Counted from the stretch's first letter, positions 37,639 to 47,546 are shown. The stretch is DNA of 64,000 bases from Anaerolinea sp. (GCA_029975055.1 JARKPU010000001.1:62001-126000); one strand, 5' to 3'. The notes: generated by a model from the sequence alone, not told the origin. Program-made: numbers and translations.

Positions 37639-38990
37639 CCAACGGCCTGCCGGGCTGCCAGTCCGGCCAGAACAACCCCGGCCGATTGCTCGGCATGCCG
37701 GCTGACCGATTCACCGTTCGTCAGCGCGGGGTAGATCTGCGCCGTGGTTGAAAGGAACAGGCCCTCGACCGGGGTCTTCACCTGGGGGATGAGGTCGAAC
37801 GAGTTGAGGTAGTGCAAGGGTTCCACGTAGCGCTCACGGTGGATCAGGAAGTACCGGATGGATTTCTCGTCAAAATCCGGGAACATCATCTTCAGGTATT
37901 TCATCCAGGTGGCGCGGACTTCATCATCGGGCATTTTGGCCCATTCGCTGCCGGGCGCCGTGTACTTGGGCAGATAGACAAGATGGTGCCCGCCGACGTA
38001 TTTTGGGTCGATGTAAGCCGTGGTTTCAATCACCCCGGTGAAGGGAATGCGGTCGTCGGTGATGTTGAGCGTCCAGAAGCCCGTCAAGGGCCGGTCAAGG
38101 ACAATCAAAGGGCAGACGATGCCGATATAATCGGTCTTCGCCAGGAAATCCAGGTAACCGGCGGGCGCAGCGGGGATGAGCCGACGGAAGATCGGCGTTT
38201 GCATGGTGACGACCACCGCGTCAAATTCGGCCACGCTCTCCGCCAGGCGGATGCCCTTTGCCCGGCCATCTTCGATCACCACCTCCTGCGCCGGGCACGA
38301 GAGATGGATCTTCCCGCCCGCGGCTTCGATTTTCTGCGCCAGGGCTTTCATCAGAGTCGGGTATCCACCGATCAGGTGGCCGGCCTCTTCCTTTTGGTTC
38401 GCTCCGCTGCGCGCAGAAGACATGCGCACCAGCCGCGCCCAGATGTACGTCGCCGGGGTGTTCTCGAAGCCGCCGTCGAACTTGGCCTTGAGCATCGGCC
38501 GCCAGATATTCATGAACGTGTTGCGCCCGCTCAGGCGGATCAGCCAATCTTCGACATTCACGCCTTCGAGCCTGCGGAAATCCTTCACCAGTTGCGCGGC
38601 CACCACCGTCAACCCCAGGCGGAAGCGGTCGATCCATCCCAACGGGGGGAAACGCAGGAAATCGACCATGTTGTTCATCGGATGGATCGCCCCCTGGTAG
38701 AAGAAACCCATCTTCGTCTCTTTAAAACGCAGCTGGTCTGCGATGCCGATTTCCTCGCACAGCCGGCGTAAATGCGCATCGCTCGATAAGATGGCATGGT
38801 AGAATCGGTCAACCGCGGTCCCATCTTCCAGCACGAGCGGTCCGGCCAGCCCGCCCAGAACAGGCGAGGCTTCGAAAATCTCCACCTGCACGCCCTGCTT
38901 CGAGAGGTAATATCCAAGGCAAATGCCCATAATACCGCCGCCGATGATGCCGACGCGCTTCGCGGCCTGTTGTTCAGCGCCCATGATCAT
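37635..38990 (-). CDS. FAD-dependent oxidoreductase (amine-oxidase/protoporphyrinogen-oxidase-like fold)
   Basis: 451 residues. N-terminal dinucleotide-binding fold GIIGGGIMG (14-22), a second FAD region EASPVLGGLAGP, and a C-terminal FAD segment FLSTTAQIYPALTNGESVSRHAEQS. Proteins of this type are frequent in bacterial polysaccharide loci and are usually annotated as NAD(P)/FAD-dependent oxidoreductase or UDP-galactopyranose-mutase-like; the reaction is not established. ATGA overlaps with both neighbours place it in the sugar-biosynthesis section of the operon. Confidence 0.82.
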   Translation of the reverse strand: MIMGAEQQAAKRVGIIGGGIMGICLGYYLSKQGVQVEIFEASPVLGGLAGPLVLEDGTAVDRFYHAILSSDAHLRRLCEEIGIADQLRFKETKMGFFYQGAIHPMNNMVDFLRFPPLGWIDRFRLGLTVVAAQLVKDFRRLEGVNVEDWLIRLSGRNTFMNIWRPMLKAKFDGGFENTPATYIWARLVRMSSARSGANQKEEAGHLIGGYPTLMKALAQKIEAAGGKIHLSCPAQEVVIEDGRAKGIRLAESVAEFDAVVVTMQTPIFRRLIPAAPAGYLDFLAKTDYIGIVCPLIVLDRPLTGFWTLNITDDRIPFTGVIETTAYIDPKYVGGHHLVYLPKYTAPGSEWAKMPDDEVRATWMKYLKMMFPDFDEKSIRYFLIHRERYVEPLHYLNSFDLIPQVKTPVEGLFLSTTAQIYPALTNGESVSRHAEQSAGVVLAGLAARQAVG

Positions 38991-40111
38991 TGCGAAACTC
39001 CTGGTTCTTTGGTCGTGATGATGCCGTTCCGCCTGCCGTCGGGCGCGAACCGCACCGGCCCCGCATCGAGGATGCCCGCGATTTTGCGGCTGGCGTTCCC
39101 GTCACCGAAGATCGGCGGCTGATCGGCGGGAGGGGTGAAGCTCCGCCACGCCGCCAGCACCTGCTCAGGCTCCACGCCGACCAGCAGGTTCCAGCCCGCC
39201 TGTGCCGTCTCGACCCATTCCGTCTCATCGCGCAAGGTCAGGCACGGGACGCGCATAAAGTAAGCCTCGCGCTGCACCCCGCCGGAATCGGTGGCGATCA
39301 GGCGCGCATTTTCCTCCAGGATCATCATGTCGAAATACCCTACCGGCTCGATCAAACGCACATGCGGTTTGAATTCAAGGCCCAGGTCGGCCAATGCCTT
39401 GCGGGTGCGCGGATGAGCCGGGAAAATCACCGTCTCATCCACCGCGTTGAGCGCCGAGACGATCTTCGCCAGGCGCTGCGGGTCATCGGTGTTTGCTGCG
39501 CGGTGAACCGTCACCAGCGCATACGCACCCTTCACAAGCTGGAGTTGTTCCAGCACTTTCGACTTTTCGCGCGCGATGGGCCGGTTGGCGTGCATCGCAT
39601 CGAGCATCACGTCACCCACCCAATGCACCCCGCTTGTGATTCCTTCGGCGGCCAGGTGCCCAAGCGCCGCATGGCTGACGCAAAACAGCAGGTCCGAGAG
39701 CCGGTCGGCTACCAGCCGGTTAATCTCTTCGGGCATACGGCGGTCGAAGCTGCGTTCGCCTGCCTCGACGTGAGCCGCAGGGATATGCAGCTTGCTGGCG
39801 GCAAGCGCCCCGGCGAGCGTTGAGTTCGTGTCGCCGCGCACGATCACCAGGTCGGGCTTCTCTTTGAGCAGCACCTCTTCCATGCGGCTGAGGATTTCAG
39901 CCGTCTGCCGCCCGTGGCTGCCTGAGCCAACCTCCAGGTTGTAATCGGGGGCGGGGATGCGCAGCTCGTCGAAGAAAGTCTGCGACATCAGGTAGTCATA
40001 ATGCTGGCCGGTGTGAACCAGCAGCTCCTGGTGATGCTTGCGTAATTCACGGCTAAGAGGCGCGGCCTGGATAAATTCGGGCCTCGCCCCCACAACGGAA
40101 ATGATCTTCAT
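38987..40111 (-). CDS. UDP-GlcNAc 2-epimerase family enzyme (WecB/WbpI-like, non-hydrolysing)
   Basis: 374 residues. Signature segments: VVGARPEFIQAAPL, HTGQHYD, VRGDTNSTLAGA, HVEAGERS and MPEEINR, DSGGVQREA. The usual HVEAGLRS has Glu in place of Leu. The enzyme inverts C2 of UDP-GlcNAc-type substrates. Because a 3-dehydrogenase/aminotransferase/N-acetyltransferase set follows upstream in the same operon, the substrate may be a 2,3-diacetamido sugar (WbpI-like) rather than plain UDP-GlcNAc; this is inference. Confidence 0.9.
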   Translation of the reverse strand: MKIISVVGARPEFIQAAPLSRELRKHHQELLVHTGQHYDYLMSQTFFDELRIPAPDYNLEVGSGSHGRQTAEILSRMEEVLLKEKPDLVIVRGDTNSTLAGALAASKLHIPAAHVEAGERSFDRRMPEEINRLVADRLSDLLFCVSHAALGHLAAEGITSGVHWVGDVMLDAMHANRPIAREKSKVLEQLQLVKGAYALVTVHRAANTDDPQRLAKIVSALNAVDETVIFPAHPRTRKALADLGLEFKPHVRLIEPVGYFDMMILEENARLIATDSGGVQREAYFMRVPCLTLRDETEWVETAQAGWNLLVGVEPEQVLAAWRSFTPPADQPPIFGDGNASRKIAGILDAGPVRFAPDGRRNGIITTKEPGVSQ

Positions 40112-40147
40112 GTTCGATTTTTCAGCAGCCTTTGCTGGTTTTGAGCC

Positions 40148-40885
40148 TCAAACGAGTTGGATCAGATGCAGCCGGTGTAAGAACACCTGCCATTGGAAAG
40201 TCAAGTGCGCCCAGATCGTGCGCGCCAGTTTCGCTTTGGAAACGCCAAACATCCGCGAATAGAGCACGGCGGGATACTCCGCCACCTTGTATCCTTTGAG
40301 CATCCCTTTCACCATGATCTCTGTGCCGGCCAGGAATCCGTTCGACTGGAAGGTGACCGTGTCGATCACCTTCCGCCGGTAGATCCTGAACAGGCAGGTA
40401 TAGGTATGCACCTTCCAGCTGACCAGCACGCGGTATAAAAAGGAAGCGCCCTGGCTGAGGACCAGGCGGTATCTCGGCACGCCCACCACGTTCCCCTCGG
40501 GGTGGTAGGGAGAGGCAGTCACCATATCGATATCCGGCGTCAGGCGCTCGATCAGCGCCGGAATGGATGAGAACTTATACGTGCCATCGCTGTCGGTGGT
40601 GACGATCAGATCGCCTGCCGCCCCCGCAAACCCGGTGCGCAGCGCCGCGCCCAGCCCCCGGTTGACTTCATGTTTCAGGAACGTAAACTCGATCCGCGCG
40701 AGGTTCAGGCAGCCGAACGTCTCCTGGAGCTTCGCCAGGGTTTGGTCTCTGCTTCCATCGTCCACGAAGATTACCTGCAGGTCATACTGCTCGCTGAGTG
40801 ACAGCAGCACCGGCAAAAGCTCCGAGTGCATCTTCTGGACATTCTCTTCTTCGTTGTAGCACGGAATGATGACGCTTAGTTTCAT
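40148..40885 (-). CDS. Glycosyltransferase family 2 (dolichyl/polyprenyl-phosphate sugar synthase-like)
   Basis: 245 residues with a GT-A domain: MKLSVIIPCYNEEENV, VIFVDDGSRDQT, VNRGLGAALRTGF, TTDSDGTY. There are no C-terminal membrane spans, in contrast to the GT2 at 45317. Family resemblance is to DPM1-like enzymes making polyprenyl-phosphate sugars, which would supply donors for the GT-C proteins in this operon. Confidence 0.88.
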   Translation of the reverse strand: MKLSVIIPCYNEEENVQKMHSELLPVLLSLSEQYDLQVIFVDDGSRDQTLAKLQETFGCLNLARIEFTFLKHEVNRGLGAALRTGFAGAAGDLIVTTDSDGTYKFSSIPALIERLTPDIDMVTASPYHPEGNVVGVPRYRLVLSQGASFLYRVLVSWKVHTYTCLFRIYRRKVIDTVTFQSNGFLAGTEIMVKGMLKGYKVAEYPAVLYSRMFGVSKAKLARTIWAHLTFQWQVFLHRLHLIQLV

Positions 40886-40910
40886 GCTTGCCGCATTGGG
40901 TAGGGGAAGG

Positions 40911-41912
40911 TTATAACAGGACGTTCGTCTCGGTCAATTGCTCGTAGCACGCATCGCGGATGGCGGTCGCCAGTTTGAGGGCCTTCAAGCCGTCCTCCGC
41001 CGAAACCGCCGTCTGGCATTCGCCCAGGATGCAGTCCACGAAGTGCTGCAATTCCAGCATCAACGGTTCGGAGCCGGGGATGAAGATCTTCTCCACAATG
41101 CTCTCCTGGCGATATTTCACCCCGCGGCTGTTCAGGCTTTGATATTCGCCGATGGTCGAGCGGTTGACCAGGATCGACTTATTTAACAGGTCGCATTGCA
41201 GAAAGGCCTGGCGGCAGGCCACATCGAGCGAGCGCACTTTCTGCTCGGTGATGCGCGAAGACGTCATGGTGACGAGGATGTTGTTGGGGAAGGAAAGCGT
41301 CGCTACCACATGGTCGAGGTTATCCGAGAACACCTTTACCCCATGCGCGTGCATCGAGACGGGCGCCTGCCCGACCAGGTCGAGTACCAGGTTGGTGTCG
41401 TGGATCATCAGGTCGAGCACCACATCCACATCCTTGTTGCTGCCCTCAAACGGGCTCAGGCGGCGCAAGTCGAAGGTGATCACGTCCATGCTTTCGACAA
41501 CGTTCTTCAACTCCATATAAGCCGGGTTGAAGCGCTCGATGTGCCCGATGGTCACCACCAGCCCGCTCTTCTCGGCTGCTTCCGCCAACAATTCAGCCTG
41601 CTCCACCGTTTCGGTGATCGGCTTTTCGATCAGCACATTCACCCCGCGGTTGAGGCACATCATGGCGTAATCGAAGTGCAGTGGGGTGGGCACCGCAAGG
41701 CTGACGGCATCTACCTGCGAGAGCAGCTCATCGGGGTCTTTGAAGTAGGGCACATCATACATCTTCGCCACTTTGACGCCGACCTCGGGGTTCTTATCGC
41801 TGACCCCAAACAGGTGCACCTTGCGCATGTTCGAATAGACACGGCAATGGCGCTGCCCCATGCGGCCAACACCCAGCACGCCAACTTTCAACTGGCTGTT
41901 TTTGTTGATCAT
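40911..41912 (-). CDS. Gfo/Idh/MocA-family UDP-GlcNAc(A) 3-dehydrogenase-like
   Basis: 333 residues. Rossmann motif GVLGVGRMG, the family's EKP motif (LIEKPIT) and the catalytic-type DLMIHDTNLVLDL segment. In WlbA/WbpB and GnnA systems the enzyme oxidises C3 of a UDP-N-acetylhexosamine(uronate) for transamination by the neighbouring DegT enzyme. The order dehydrogenase-aminotransferase-acetyltransferase here matches those pathways. No UDP-GlcNAc 6-dehydrogenase is present in the window, so the uronate and non-uronate versions cannot be separated. Confidence 0.85.
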   Translation of the reverse strand: MINKNSQLKVGVLGVGRMGQRHCRVYSNMRKVHLFGVSDKNPEVGVKVAKMYDVPYFKDPDELLSQVDAVSLAVPTPLHFDYAMMCLNRGVNVLIEKPITETVEQAELLAEAAEKSGLVVTIGHIERFNPAYMELKNVVESMDVITFDLRRLSPFEGSNKDVDVVLDLMIHDTNLVLDLVGQAPVSMHAHGVKVFSDNLDHVVATLSFPNNILVTMTSSRITEQKVRSLDVACRQAFLQCDLLNKSILVNRSTIGEYQSLNSRGVKYRQESIVEKIFIPGSEPLMLELQHFVDCILGECQTAVSAEDGLKALKLATAIRDACYEQLTETNVLL

Positions 41913-41919
41913 CTCAACC

Positions 41920-42993
41920 TCAATTCATGCTCACAATCGCCGCAACGATCTCTTCCAGGTTCTCCTGGCTCAAGCCCGGGTGCACAGGGATCGAAAGCAC
42001 ATGCCGGCTGGCGGCTTCGGCGACCGGGAGCGTCACGTCATAACCGAGGTCTTTATACAGCGGCTGCTGGTGAATGGGGATCGGGTAGTAAACGCCCGAA
42101 CCAATCCCCTTCTTTCCCAGGTGGTCCAGCAGCTCATCGCGGTTCTCGACACGGAGCGTGTACTGGTGAAACACGTGCTCGCTGCCCTGCCGCACCTTTG
42201 GAGTGGTAACCCCCGAAACGGATTGCAGTTTTTCGGTCAGGAATGCCGCGTTGGCCTTTCGTTGGGCATTCCAGGCCTCCAGCTTTTGCAATTGCACCAG
42301 GCCGATCGCGGCTTGCAGGTCGGTCATGCGAAAGTTGTAACCCAGCGATGCGTGCAGGTAGCGCTTTGGGCTGCCATGGTTGCGAATCAGGCGGGCGCGC
42401 TCGGCAATTTCGGCGTCATCGGTGGTGATCATTCCGCCCTCGATGGTCGTCATGTTCTTGGTCGGATAGAAGGAATAGCAGGTGGTGCCCCATGAACCGA
42501 CCATCTGCCCCCGGTACTTTGCCCCATGCGACTGGCACGCATCTTCGATGATCGCCAGGTGGTGCCGTGCGGCAATCTCGGCGATTGGCCCCATATCGGC
42601 GGCCTGCCCAAACAAATGCACCGGAAGGATCGCTTTCGTCCGCGGGGTGATCGCTTTCTCCAGCGCGTCCGGATCGAGCATGAAATACTCCGGCTCGATA
42701 TCGGCAAACACCGGCTTCGCGCCCGCATAGAGAACGCAGTTGGCCGATGCGATAAAGCTGAACGGCGTTGTGACCACCTCATCCCCGGCCCCTATGCCGT
42801 GCGCCAGCATCGCAATGTGCAGGGCCGTGGTGCCCGATGAGGTTGCAACGGCAAATTTCCTGCCCGCCCAGGCGGCAAACTGCTCCTCGAACTCCTTCAC
42901 CCGCGGCCCCTGGGCAAGCTGCCCCGAACCCAGAACCTGGAGGACGGCCGCTTTCTCTTCATCACCAATGTGAGGCTGCGAAATGGAGATCAT
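41920..42993 (-). CDS. DegT/DnrJ/EryC1/StrS-family sugar aminotransferase (WlbC/WbpE/GnnB-like)
   Basis: 357 residues. PLP-dependent sugar aminotransferase with SSGTTALHIAM, DIEPEYFMLDP, EDACQSHGAKY and the internal aldimine lysine in SFYPTKNM (Lys179). It would aminate the 3-keto sugar from the adjacent dehydrogenase, using glutamate. The start overlaps the acetyltransferase gene stop by 4 bp, so aminotransferase and acetyltransferase are tightly coupled. Confidence 0.92.
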   Translation of the reverse strand: MISISQPHIGDEEKAAVLQVLGSGQLAQGPRVKEFEEQFAAWAGRKFAVATSSGTTALHIAMLAHGIGAGDEVVTTPFSFIASANCVLYAGAKPVFADIEPEYFMLDPDALEKAITPRTKAILPVHLFGQAADMGPIAEIAARHHLAIIEDACQSHGAKYRGQMVGSWGTTCYSFYPTKNMTTIEGGMITTDDAEIAERARLIRNHGSPKRYLHASLGYNFRMTDLQAAIGLVQLQKLEAWNAQRKANAAFLTEKLQSVSGVTTPKVRQGSEHVFHQYTLRVENRDELLDHLGKKGIGSGVYYPIPIHQQPLYKDLGYDVTLPVAEAASRHVLSIPVHPGLSQENLEEIVAAIVSMN

Positions 42994-43592
42994 GGTTTTA
43001 CCTCGGGTTGGAACGTCCAGTCACAGGTTTTGCAATAGTAGGAGTCGCCTTGTTGGGTCATCCTCCGGCCGCATTTGCAGACATAGCCGATCAACCGCGC
43101 CGGCACGCCTGCCACCAGGCCATGGTCGGGCACCGAGCGGTTGACGACTGCCCCGGCGGCCACGAGGGCAAAGCGCCCAACGGTCACGTTCGGGATGATG
43201 ATCGCCCCGCAGCCAATCGATGCGCCGTAGCGGATCACGATCGGCCCGACCTCCCAATCCGAGTTCCCTTTCAACGAGCCATCCAGGTTGATTGCCCTGG
43301 GGTAGACGTCGTTGGTGAACACGGCGCGCGGCCCGATGAACACCCCGTCTTCCACCGTCAGCCCATGGTAAAGGTACGCGCCATTCTGGATCTTCACATT
43401 GTTCCCCACCTTGACATCAAAGTCAATGTAAACATCCTTGCCGACGATGCAGTTCTCGCCCAAGACAGCGCCCTCGCGGATCTGGACATAATGCCAGATG
43501 CTGCTGCCGGCGCCGATAACCGCTTTCGGCGAGACTTCCGCGGTGGCATGGATGCGCGCCGCAGGCTTAACAACCACAGGTGTCTCAGTCAT
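42990..43592 (-). CDS. Left-handed beta-helix N-acetyltransferase (WbpD/WlbB-like) with C-terminal zinc ribbon
   Basis: 200 residues of hexapeptide repeats (for example VIGAGSSIWHYVQIREGAVLG, IGPRAVFTNDVYPRA, GASIGCGAIIIPNVTVG). These match acetyltransferases that acetylate the 3-amino group of UDP-GlcNAc3N(A). The last ~30 residues carry C172, C174, C187 and C190, a treble-clef/zinc-ribbon-like tail (CKCGRRM then YYCKTC). With the two genes downstream it completes synthesis of a 2,3-diacetamido sugar. Confidence 0.88.
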   Translation of the reverse strand: MTETPVVVKPAARIHATAEVSPKAVIGAGSSIWHYVQIREGAVLGENCIVGKDVYIDFDVKVGNNVKIQNGAYLYHGLTVEDGVFIGPRAVFTNDVYPRAINLDGSLKGNSDWEVGPIVIRYGASIGCGAIIIPNVTVGRFALVAAGAVVNRSVPDHGLVAGVPARLIGYVCKCGRRMTQQGDSYYCKTCDWTFQPEVKP

Positions 43593-43634
43593 GCTTGGTT
43601 CCCTCCCAATGTAAAAACATCCAACTCCCCCCGG

Positions 43635-45290
43635 TCAGGCAACTTCCTCGTCTTTCGCCTGCCAGGATAACGTTTGCAGGCCGACACTGACTGCAGATTT
43701 AAAGGTGTAAATATCGGAGAACAGCATCTTCAGGTAGGTGAAGATCGGCCCGGGGCGAAGCGCCCATTCGCGGAATGCACGCTTCTGCCAGTAGAGCAGC
43801 CGCTCGGCCGGGAGACCCGGGTAATCGAGCACCGTGCCTTTATCCATATCCACCTGCTCCCAGCGCGTGCCTTTGCGGAACCATCCTTCGCGCACCACCT
43901 CGAAGAAGAAGGGCGTGCCCGGGTACGGCGCGGCCACGTGGAAGAGGGCAATATCCAGCGGGAGTTTCTTGGCAAATTGGATCGTCTGTTGGATGGTCTC
44001 TTCCGTCTCGGTCGGCAGGCCGATGATGAAGTAGCCCCAGTTCTTGATCCCGGCCTTGTGCGCCCAGACAAGCGCCCGCTCGGCTTTATCAGGGTACGCG
44101 CCTTTCTTGGCGTGGCGCAGCACCTGCTCGCTGCCGCTCTCGATGCCCCAGGAGATCAGCCAGCAGCCGGCCTTGCCCATCATCTGGAGCATCTCTTCAT
44201 CCACGTAATCCACGCGGCTGTTGGAAGTCCAGCGCACCTTCAAGCCCGATTCGATGATCAGGCGGCAGATTTCCATCACCTGCTCGCGGCTGGCGGTGAA
44301 CAGGTCGGCGTACATGTGGATGTTGTTGATGCCCAGCTTCTTGAGCACCCACATCTCTTCCACCACCTTTTCCGGTGAGCGCAGCCGCACCGAATACTGG
44401 TACGATACGTGTTTGATGCAGTAAATGCAGCCCGCCGTGCAGCCGCGGCTGGTGACCATGAAGGTGAAGGGTCCCTTGATCCACGGCATGCGGTATTTCA
44501 TCAACGGGAGGCGGTCGTGCAGCGGGATGGGCAGATCGTCCAGGTCCTTGATAAACGGCCGCGTGCGGTTGACGACGATCTCTCCCTTGTTCCGCCAGGC
44601 AATGCCCGCAATCCCGGCCAGCTCCACGCTGCCGTCTTCCTTGAAGGAAGGCTTATAGTCGGGGTCGTGGTCGGCAATCATCTTGACGATGAGCGGCGGG
44701 CGCTCCTCAATTTTGTGTTCGAAGTGATCGAGCAGGTCGCGGATGGTCAGGTCCGGCTCGCCCACCAGGGCAATATCGAGGGCCGGGAATGCGCGCATCG
44801 TCTCCACCGGGATGGGGGTCACATGCGTCCCAAAGACCATCGTGGTCGCCCCGCGCGCCTTGGCCAGGAACACGCCGTACATATCGTTTTCCAGCGTCGG
44901 GGCGGTGAGCTGAGAAAGGTAATACTTCGGCTGATATTTATCCAGCAGCCGGGTAAATTCCTTCCAGCTCATCCGCTCGGCGTTTGCATCAATGATCTGA
45001 AACGTATAGGTCGGGTGGAGCAGGGCAGCCATCTGAGCCAGCGACACTTGCGGCCAGACCATGTTCTCGCGCGTCCTGCGGCCAACCCGGTGCTGGGTGC
45101 GAATCCACAACCCGCCGTCTGGCGTGGGGGGGTTCACCAGCAGGATATCGACCGCATCTTTCGAGCGCGGCCGTTCGAGCAGCCCCTTCCGCACAATGTC
45201 ATCGGCGTTGGGGAATTTCGCCATGCGAAGCTCCGGGAGACGTGAAGTTCCCAGGTTAATCTTTCCAGTGATCTGCGGTTTTTCGTCCAT
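43635..45290 (-). CDS. B12-binding radical SAM protein
   Basis: 551 residues. An N-terminal cobalamin-binding-type domain (about 45-190; DILLVNPPTPDGG, SQLTAPTLE, ALVGEPDLT) precedes a radical SAM core with C284-x3-C288-x2-C291 (SRGCTAGCIYCIKH), the Fe-S binding motif. The C-terminal half carries the usual WGIESGSEQVLRHAKKG and GLPTETEETI segments. Members include methyltransferases and bond-forming enzymes of lipid and natural product pathways. In a polysaccharide operon a role such as sugar or lipid-carrier methylation is possible, but no reaction can be assigned. Confidence 0.9.
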   Translation of the reverse strand: MDEKPQITGKINLGTSRLPELRMAKFPNADDIVRKGLLERPRSKDAVDILLVNPPTPDGGLWIRTQHRVGRRTRENMVWPQVSLAQMAALLHPTYTFQIIDANAERMSWKEFTRLLDKYQPKYYLSQLTAPTLENDMYGVFLAKARGATTMVFGTHVTPIPVETMRAFPALDIALVGEPDLTIRDLLDHFEHKIEERPPLIVKMIADHDPDYKPSFKEDGSVELAGIAGIAWRNKGEIVVNRTRPFIKDLDDLPIPLHDRLPLMKYRMPWIKGPFTFMVTSRGCTAGCIYCIKHVSYQYSVRLRSPEKVVEEMWVLKKLGINNIHMYADLFTASREQVMEICRLIIESGLKVRWTSNSRVDYVDEEMLQMMGKAGCWLISWGIESGSEQVLRHAKKGAYPDKAERALVWAHKAGIKNWGYFIIGLPTETEETIQQTIQFAKKLPLDIALFHVAAPYPGTPFFFEVVREGWFRKGTRWEQVDMDKGTVLDYPGLPAERLLYWQKRAFREWALRPGPIFTYLKMLFSDIYTFKSAVSVGLQTLSWQAKDEEVA

Positions 45291-45316
45291 TTCGTGCTCC
45301 TTTAAATACCGTTAGT

Positions 45317-46519
45317 TCAGCGGGAAGCAGCATCCAGGTCTTGCCTGGCCTGGAATTCCCGCTGGCTTAGATCTTCCAAAACGCGCATCAGCAGCCAGTA
45401 GATGATGAGCTGCACGCCCACCAGGATGAACAGGGCGCTGCCGATCAGGTAAAGCCACAGGCGGTTGAAATCCCACCCGGAGAGGCCCAAAACCAGGCTG
45501 AGGATGCCAATGACCAGCCCGGCCAGGAAGCTCAGGCTGCCCATCCACCCGAACTGGCGGTCGAGCGGGGTTTTGAAAATCGGCTTGCCGAACAACCCCT
45601 GGCGGATGGGACGCTGGTAAAACAGCGAGACGAGGTAATTGAACGTGGCCCCCAAAGAGAAGATGCTGATGCCCGCCACGCCCGAAACCAGCGCCCAGAA
45701 GATGCCGGCGATCATCCAGGGAGAGAGGGTGGTGACTCCCTGAAGGCGAGCCAGCACCAGGATTACGCCAATCACAAAGGCGAAAGCCACCCCGCCCAGG
45801 CCGATCAGACCCAGGATGCGGATCGGGTTATAGGATAGAGCCGTCCAGAGGATAGACTGCAGGAAGACCGACCCATCGCGGATGACGCTCAACTTGGAAC
45901 GCCCAAGCCGTTCGCTGTAGGGGATGGGCACCTCGGCAATCTTGACCCCTTCATGAATGGCACGGGTGCTCATCACCGGTGTCAGGTTCAGCCCATCGGG
46001 AAGCGGGTAGAGCTGAGAGAGTATGCTGCGCTTGAAAACCCGCATCCCGCTGGCGCTGTCGGTCACCTTCTGGCGGCCAACCAGAGAAAGCAGGTTGGCG
46101 AAGAGGAAATTCCCCACGCGGCGAGTGGCAGGCATCTGGCTTTCGGCGCCTGCCATGCGCGAACCGATCACCAGGTCGAAACCTGCCAGGGCTTCTTTAC
46201 AGAGCTGCGGGAAATATTCGGGCGGGTAGGTGCCGTCGGCATCGAGAAAGCCGATCAATTCGCCTTTGGACTGCGAAAAACCGTTCTTGAGCGCTCCGCC
46301 GTATCCGCGATTCCTGGCGTGGCGGATCAAGCGCACGCCCTCGATGCCGGAGACGATCTCGGCAGTGCGGTCTTTCGAGCCGTCATCCACGACCAGCAGT
46401 TCCAATTCATCCACGCCCACCGCGGCCAGCGCCGGCTCTACCGCAAGCACCCGCTTGACGATATCGGCAATTCCTTCTTCCTCGTTATATGCCGGGATCA
46501 CTACAGATAAGGTCGTCAT
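45317..46519 (-). CDS. Glycosyltransferase family 2 with C-terminal membrane domain
   Basis: 400 residues. GT-A domain with [36 protein letters not shown] and [14 protein letters not shown], then about four transmembrane helices in the C-terminal half (e.g. [16 protein letters not shown]). This architecture is typical of DPM1/ArnC/GtrB-like polyprenyl-phosphate sugar synthases, possibly donor makers for the GT-C enzymes. ATGA overlap with the acetyltransferase gene. Confidence 0.88.
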   Translation of the reverse strand: MTTLSVVIPAYNEEEGIADIVKRVLAVEPALAAVGVDELELLVVDDGSKDRTAEIVSGIEGVRLIRHARNRGYGGALKNGFSQSKGELIGFLDADGTYPPEYFPQLCKEALAGFDLVIGSRMAGAESQMPATRRVGNFLFANLLSLVGRQKVTDSASGMRVFKRSILSQLYPLPDGLNLTPVMSTRAIHEGVKIAEVPIPYSERLGRSKLSVIRDGSVFLQSILWTALSYNPIRILGLIGLGGVAFAFVIGVILVLARLQGVTTLSPWMIAGIFWALVSGVAGISIFSLGATFNYLVSLFYQRPIRQGLFGKPIFKTPLDRQFGWMGSLSFLAGLVIGILSLVLGLSGWDFNRLWLYLIGSALFILVGVQLIIYWLLMRVLEDLSQREFQARQDLDAASR

Positions 46520-47334
46520 TGCGCCCCCTCAGCCTCTGCAAAATAAACCAATTTCGTTTCCCTTTCATCCTTCGATCCGTCGATCGTTTTGATCACTCTT
46601 GCCGGAACCCCGGCGACCACCGTGTGCGGCGCCACATCGCGCGTCACCACCGCGCCGGCAGCCACAACCGCGCCTTTGCCGATGTGAACGCCATCCGTCA
46701 CCACCGCGCCTGCCCCCAGCCACACGTCATCTTCGATCACGATCCCCTCGGCCGTGATGCCTTGCTCGATAAAAGGCCGCTGCGGATCGGAGAACACATG
46801 GTTGACCGCGATGATCTGCGTGAACGGAGAGGTGTACACCCGGTCGCCGATCTTCACCCCCCCTTGCCCGCGAATGACCGTATATTCGCCGATCAGGCTG
46901 TCCGCGCCGATCTGAATGCCCGATTGCGGCATCTTGCGGAAGTTATACACGTGCAGCACCGCGCCGTGCATGACAATCGTCCGGGGGCCGATCCGGATGC
47001 CATTCGGGCAGGCGTGCAGGTAAGTTCCCTGGTCGAGGTAGCAGCCGTGGCCCAGGCGAATCTGGTCGGCAAAGCGCAGCCTCACCCCGCTCTCAATCGC
47101 TGCCATCCCGTCCATTTTCAAGATCAACCGGTAGAGGACTCCACGAATGCCAATCCCTATGATGGTAGGAATCCAGCCGAAGAGGAAATAGAGAGCCTGC
47201 TCCAACACATAGCGACCGATGCTCGAAGCCTGCCGACTCAGATATAGTTTTATACTTTCACTGGTCGATCCCTGCTCAGTTTCCTTCAAAGAACCTCGCA
47301 AACGGGGTTTTTCCACGCTCCGCCATTTCGACAT
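46516..47334 (-). CDS. Hexapeptide-repeat acyltransferase (maltose/serine acetyltransferase-like)
   Basis: Most upstream gene of the long operon. Hexapeptide repeats run through the C-terminal two thirds ([61 protein letters not shown]), with NH-x8-P-x-x-E-like acetyltransferase features. The start is uncertain: ATG 47334 is listed; a GTG at 47382 would add 16 residues and neither has a strong ribosome-binding site. Probably O-acetylates a sugar in the polymer. Confidence 0.85.
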   Translation of the reverse strand: MSKWRSVEKPRLRGSLKETEQGSTSESIKLYLSRQASSIGRYVLEQALYFLFGWIPTIIGIGIRGVLYRLILKMDGMAAIESGVRLRFADQIRLGHGCYLDQGTYLHACPNGIRIGPRTIVMHGAVLHVYNFRKMPQSGIQIGADSLIGEYTVIRGQGGVKIGDRVYTSPFTQIIAVNHVFSDPQRPFIEQGITAEGIVIEDDVWLGAGAVVTDGVHIGKGAVVAAGAVVTRDVAPHTVVAGVPARVIKTIDGSKDERETKLVYFAEAEGAQ

Positions 47335-47546
47335 TAAAACGAATGTCGATTCCCTACAACCTCCAGGCACGTTGAATTCCACCCTGAACCCGGCCTGTGT
47401 TTATCTAGGAGCTTGCAGGTTCCCTGCCATTCCTGCAAAATCACCATTGTCTTCTCTCTTTTGATGACAGGCTTAATTGAGCCGCGTGCCTGTCCATCCG
47501 AACCGTAGGATATGCTGGCCCTCTTCCCCTTGCACCAATAAGCCGC

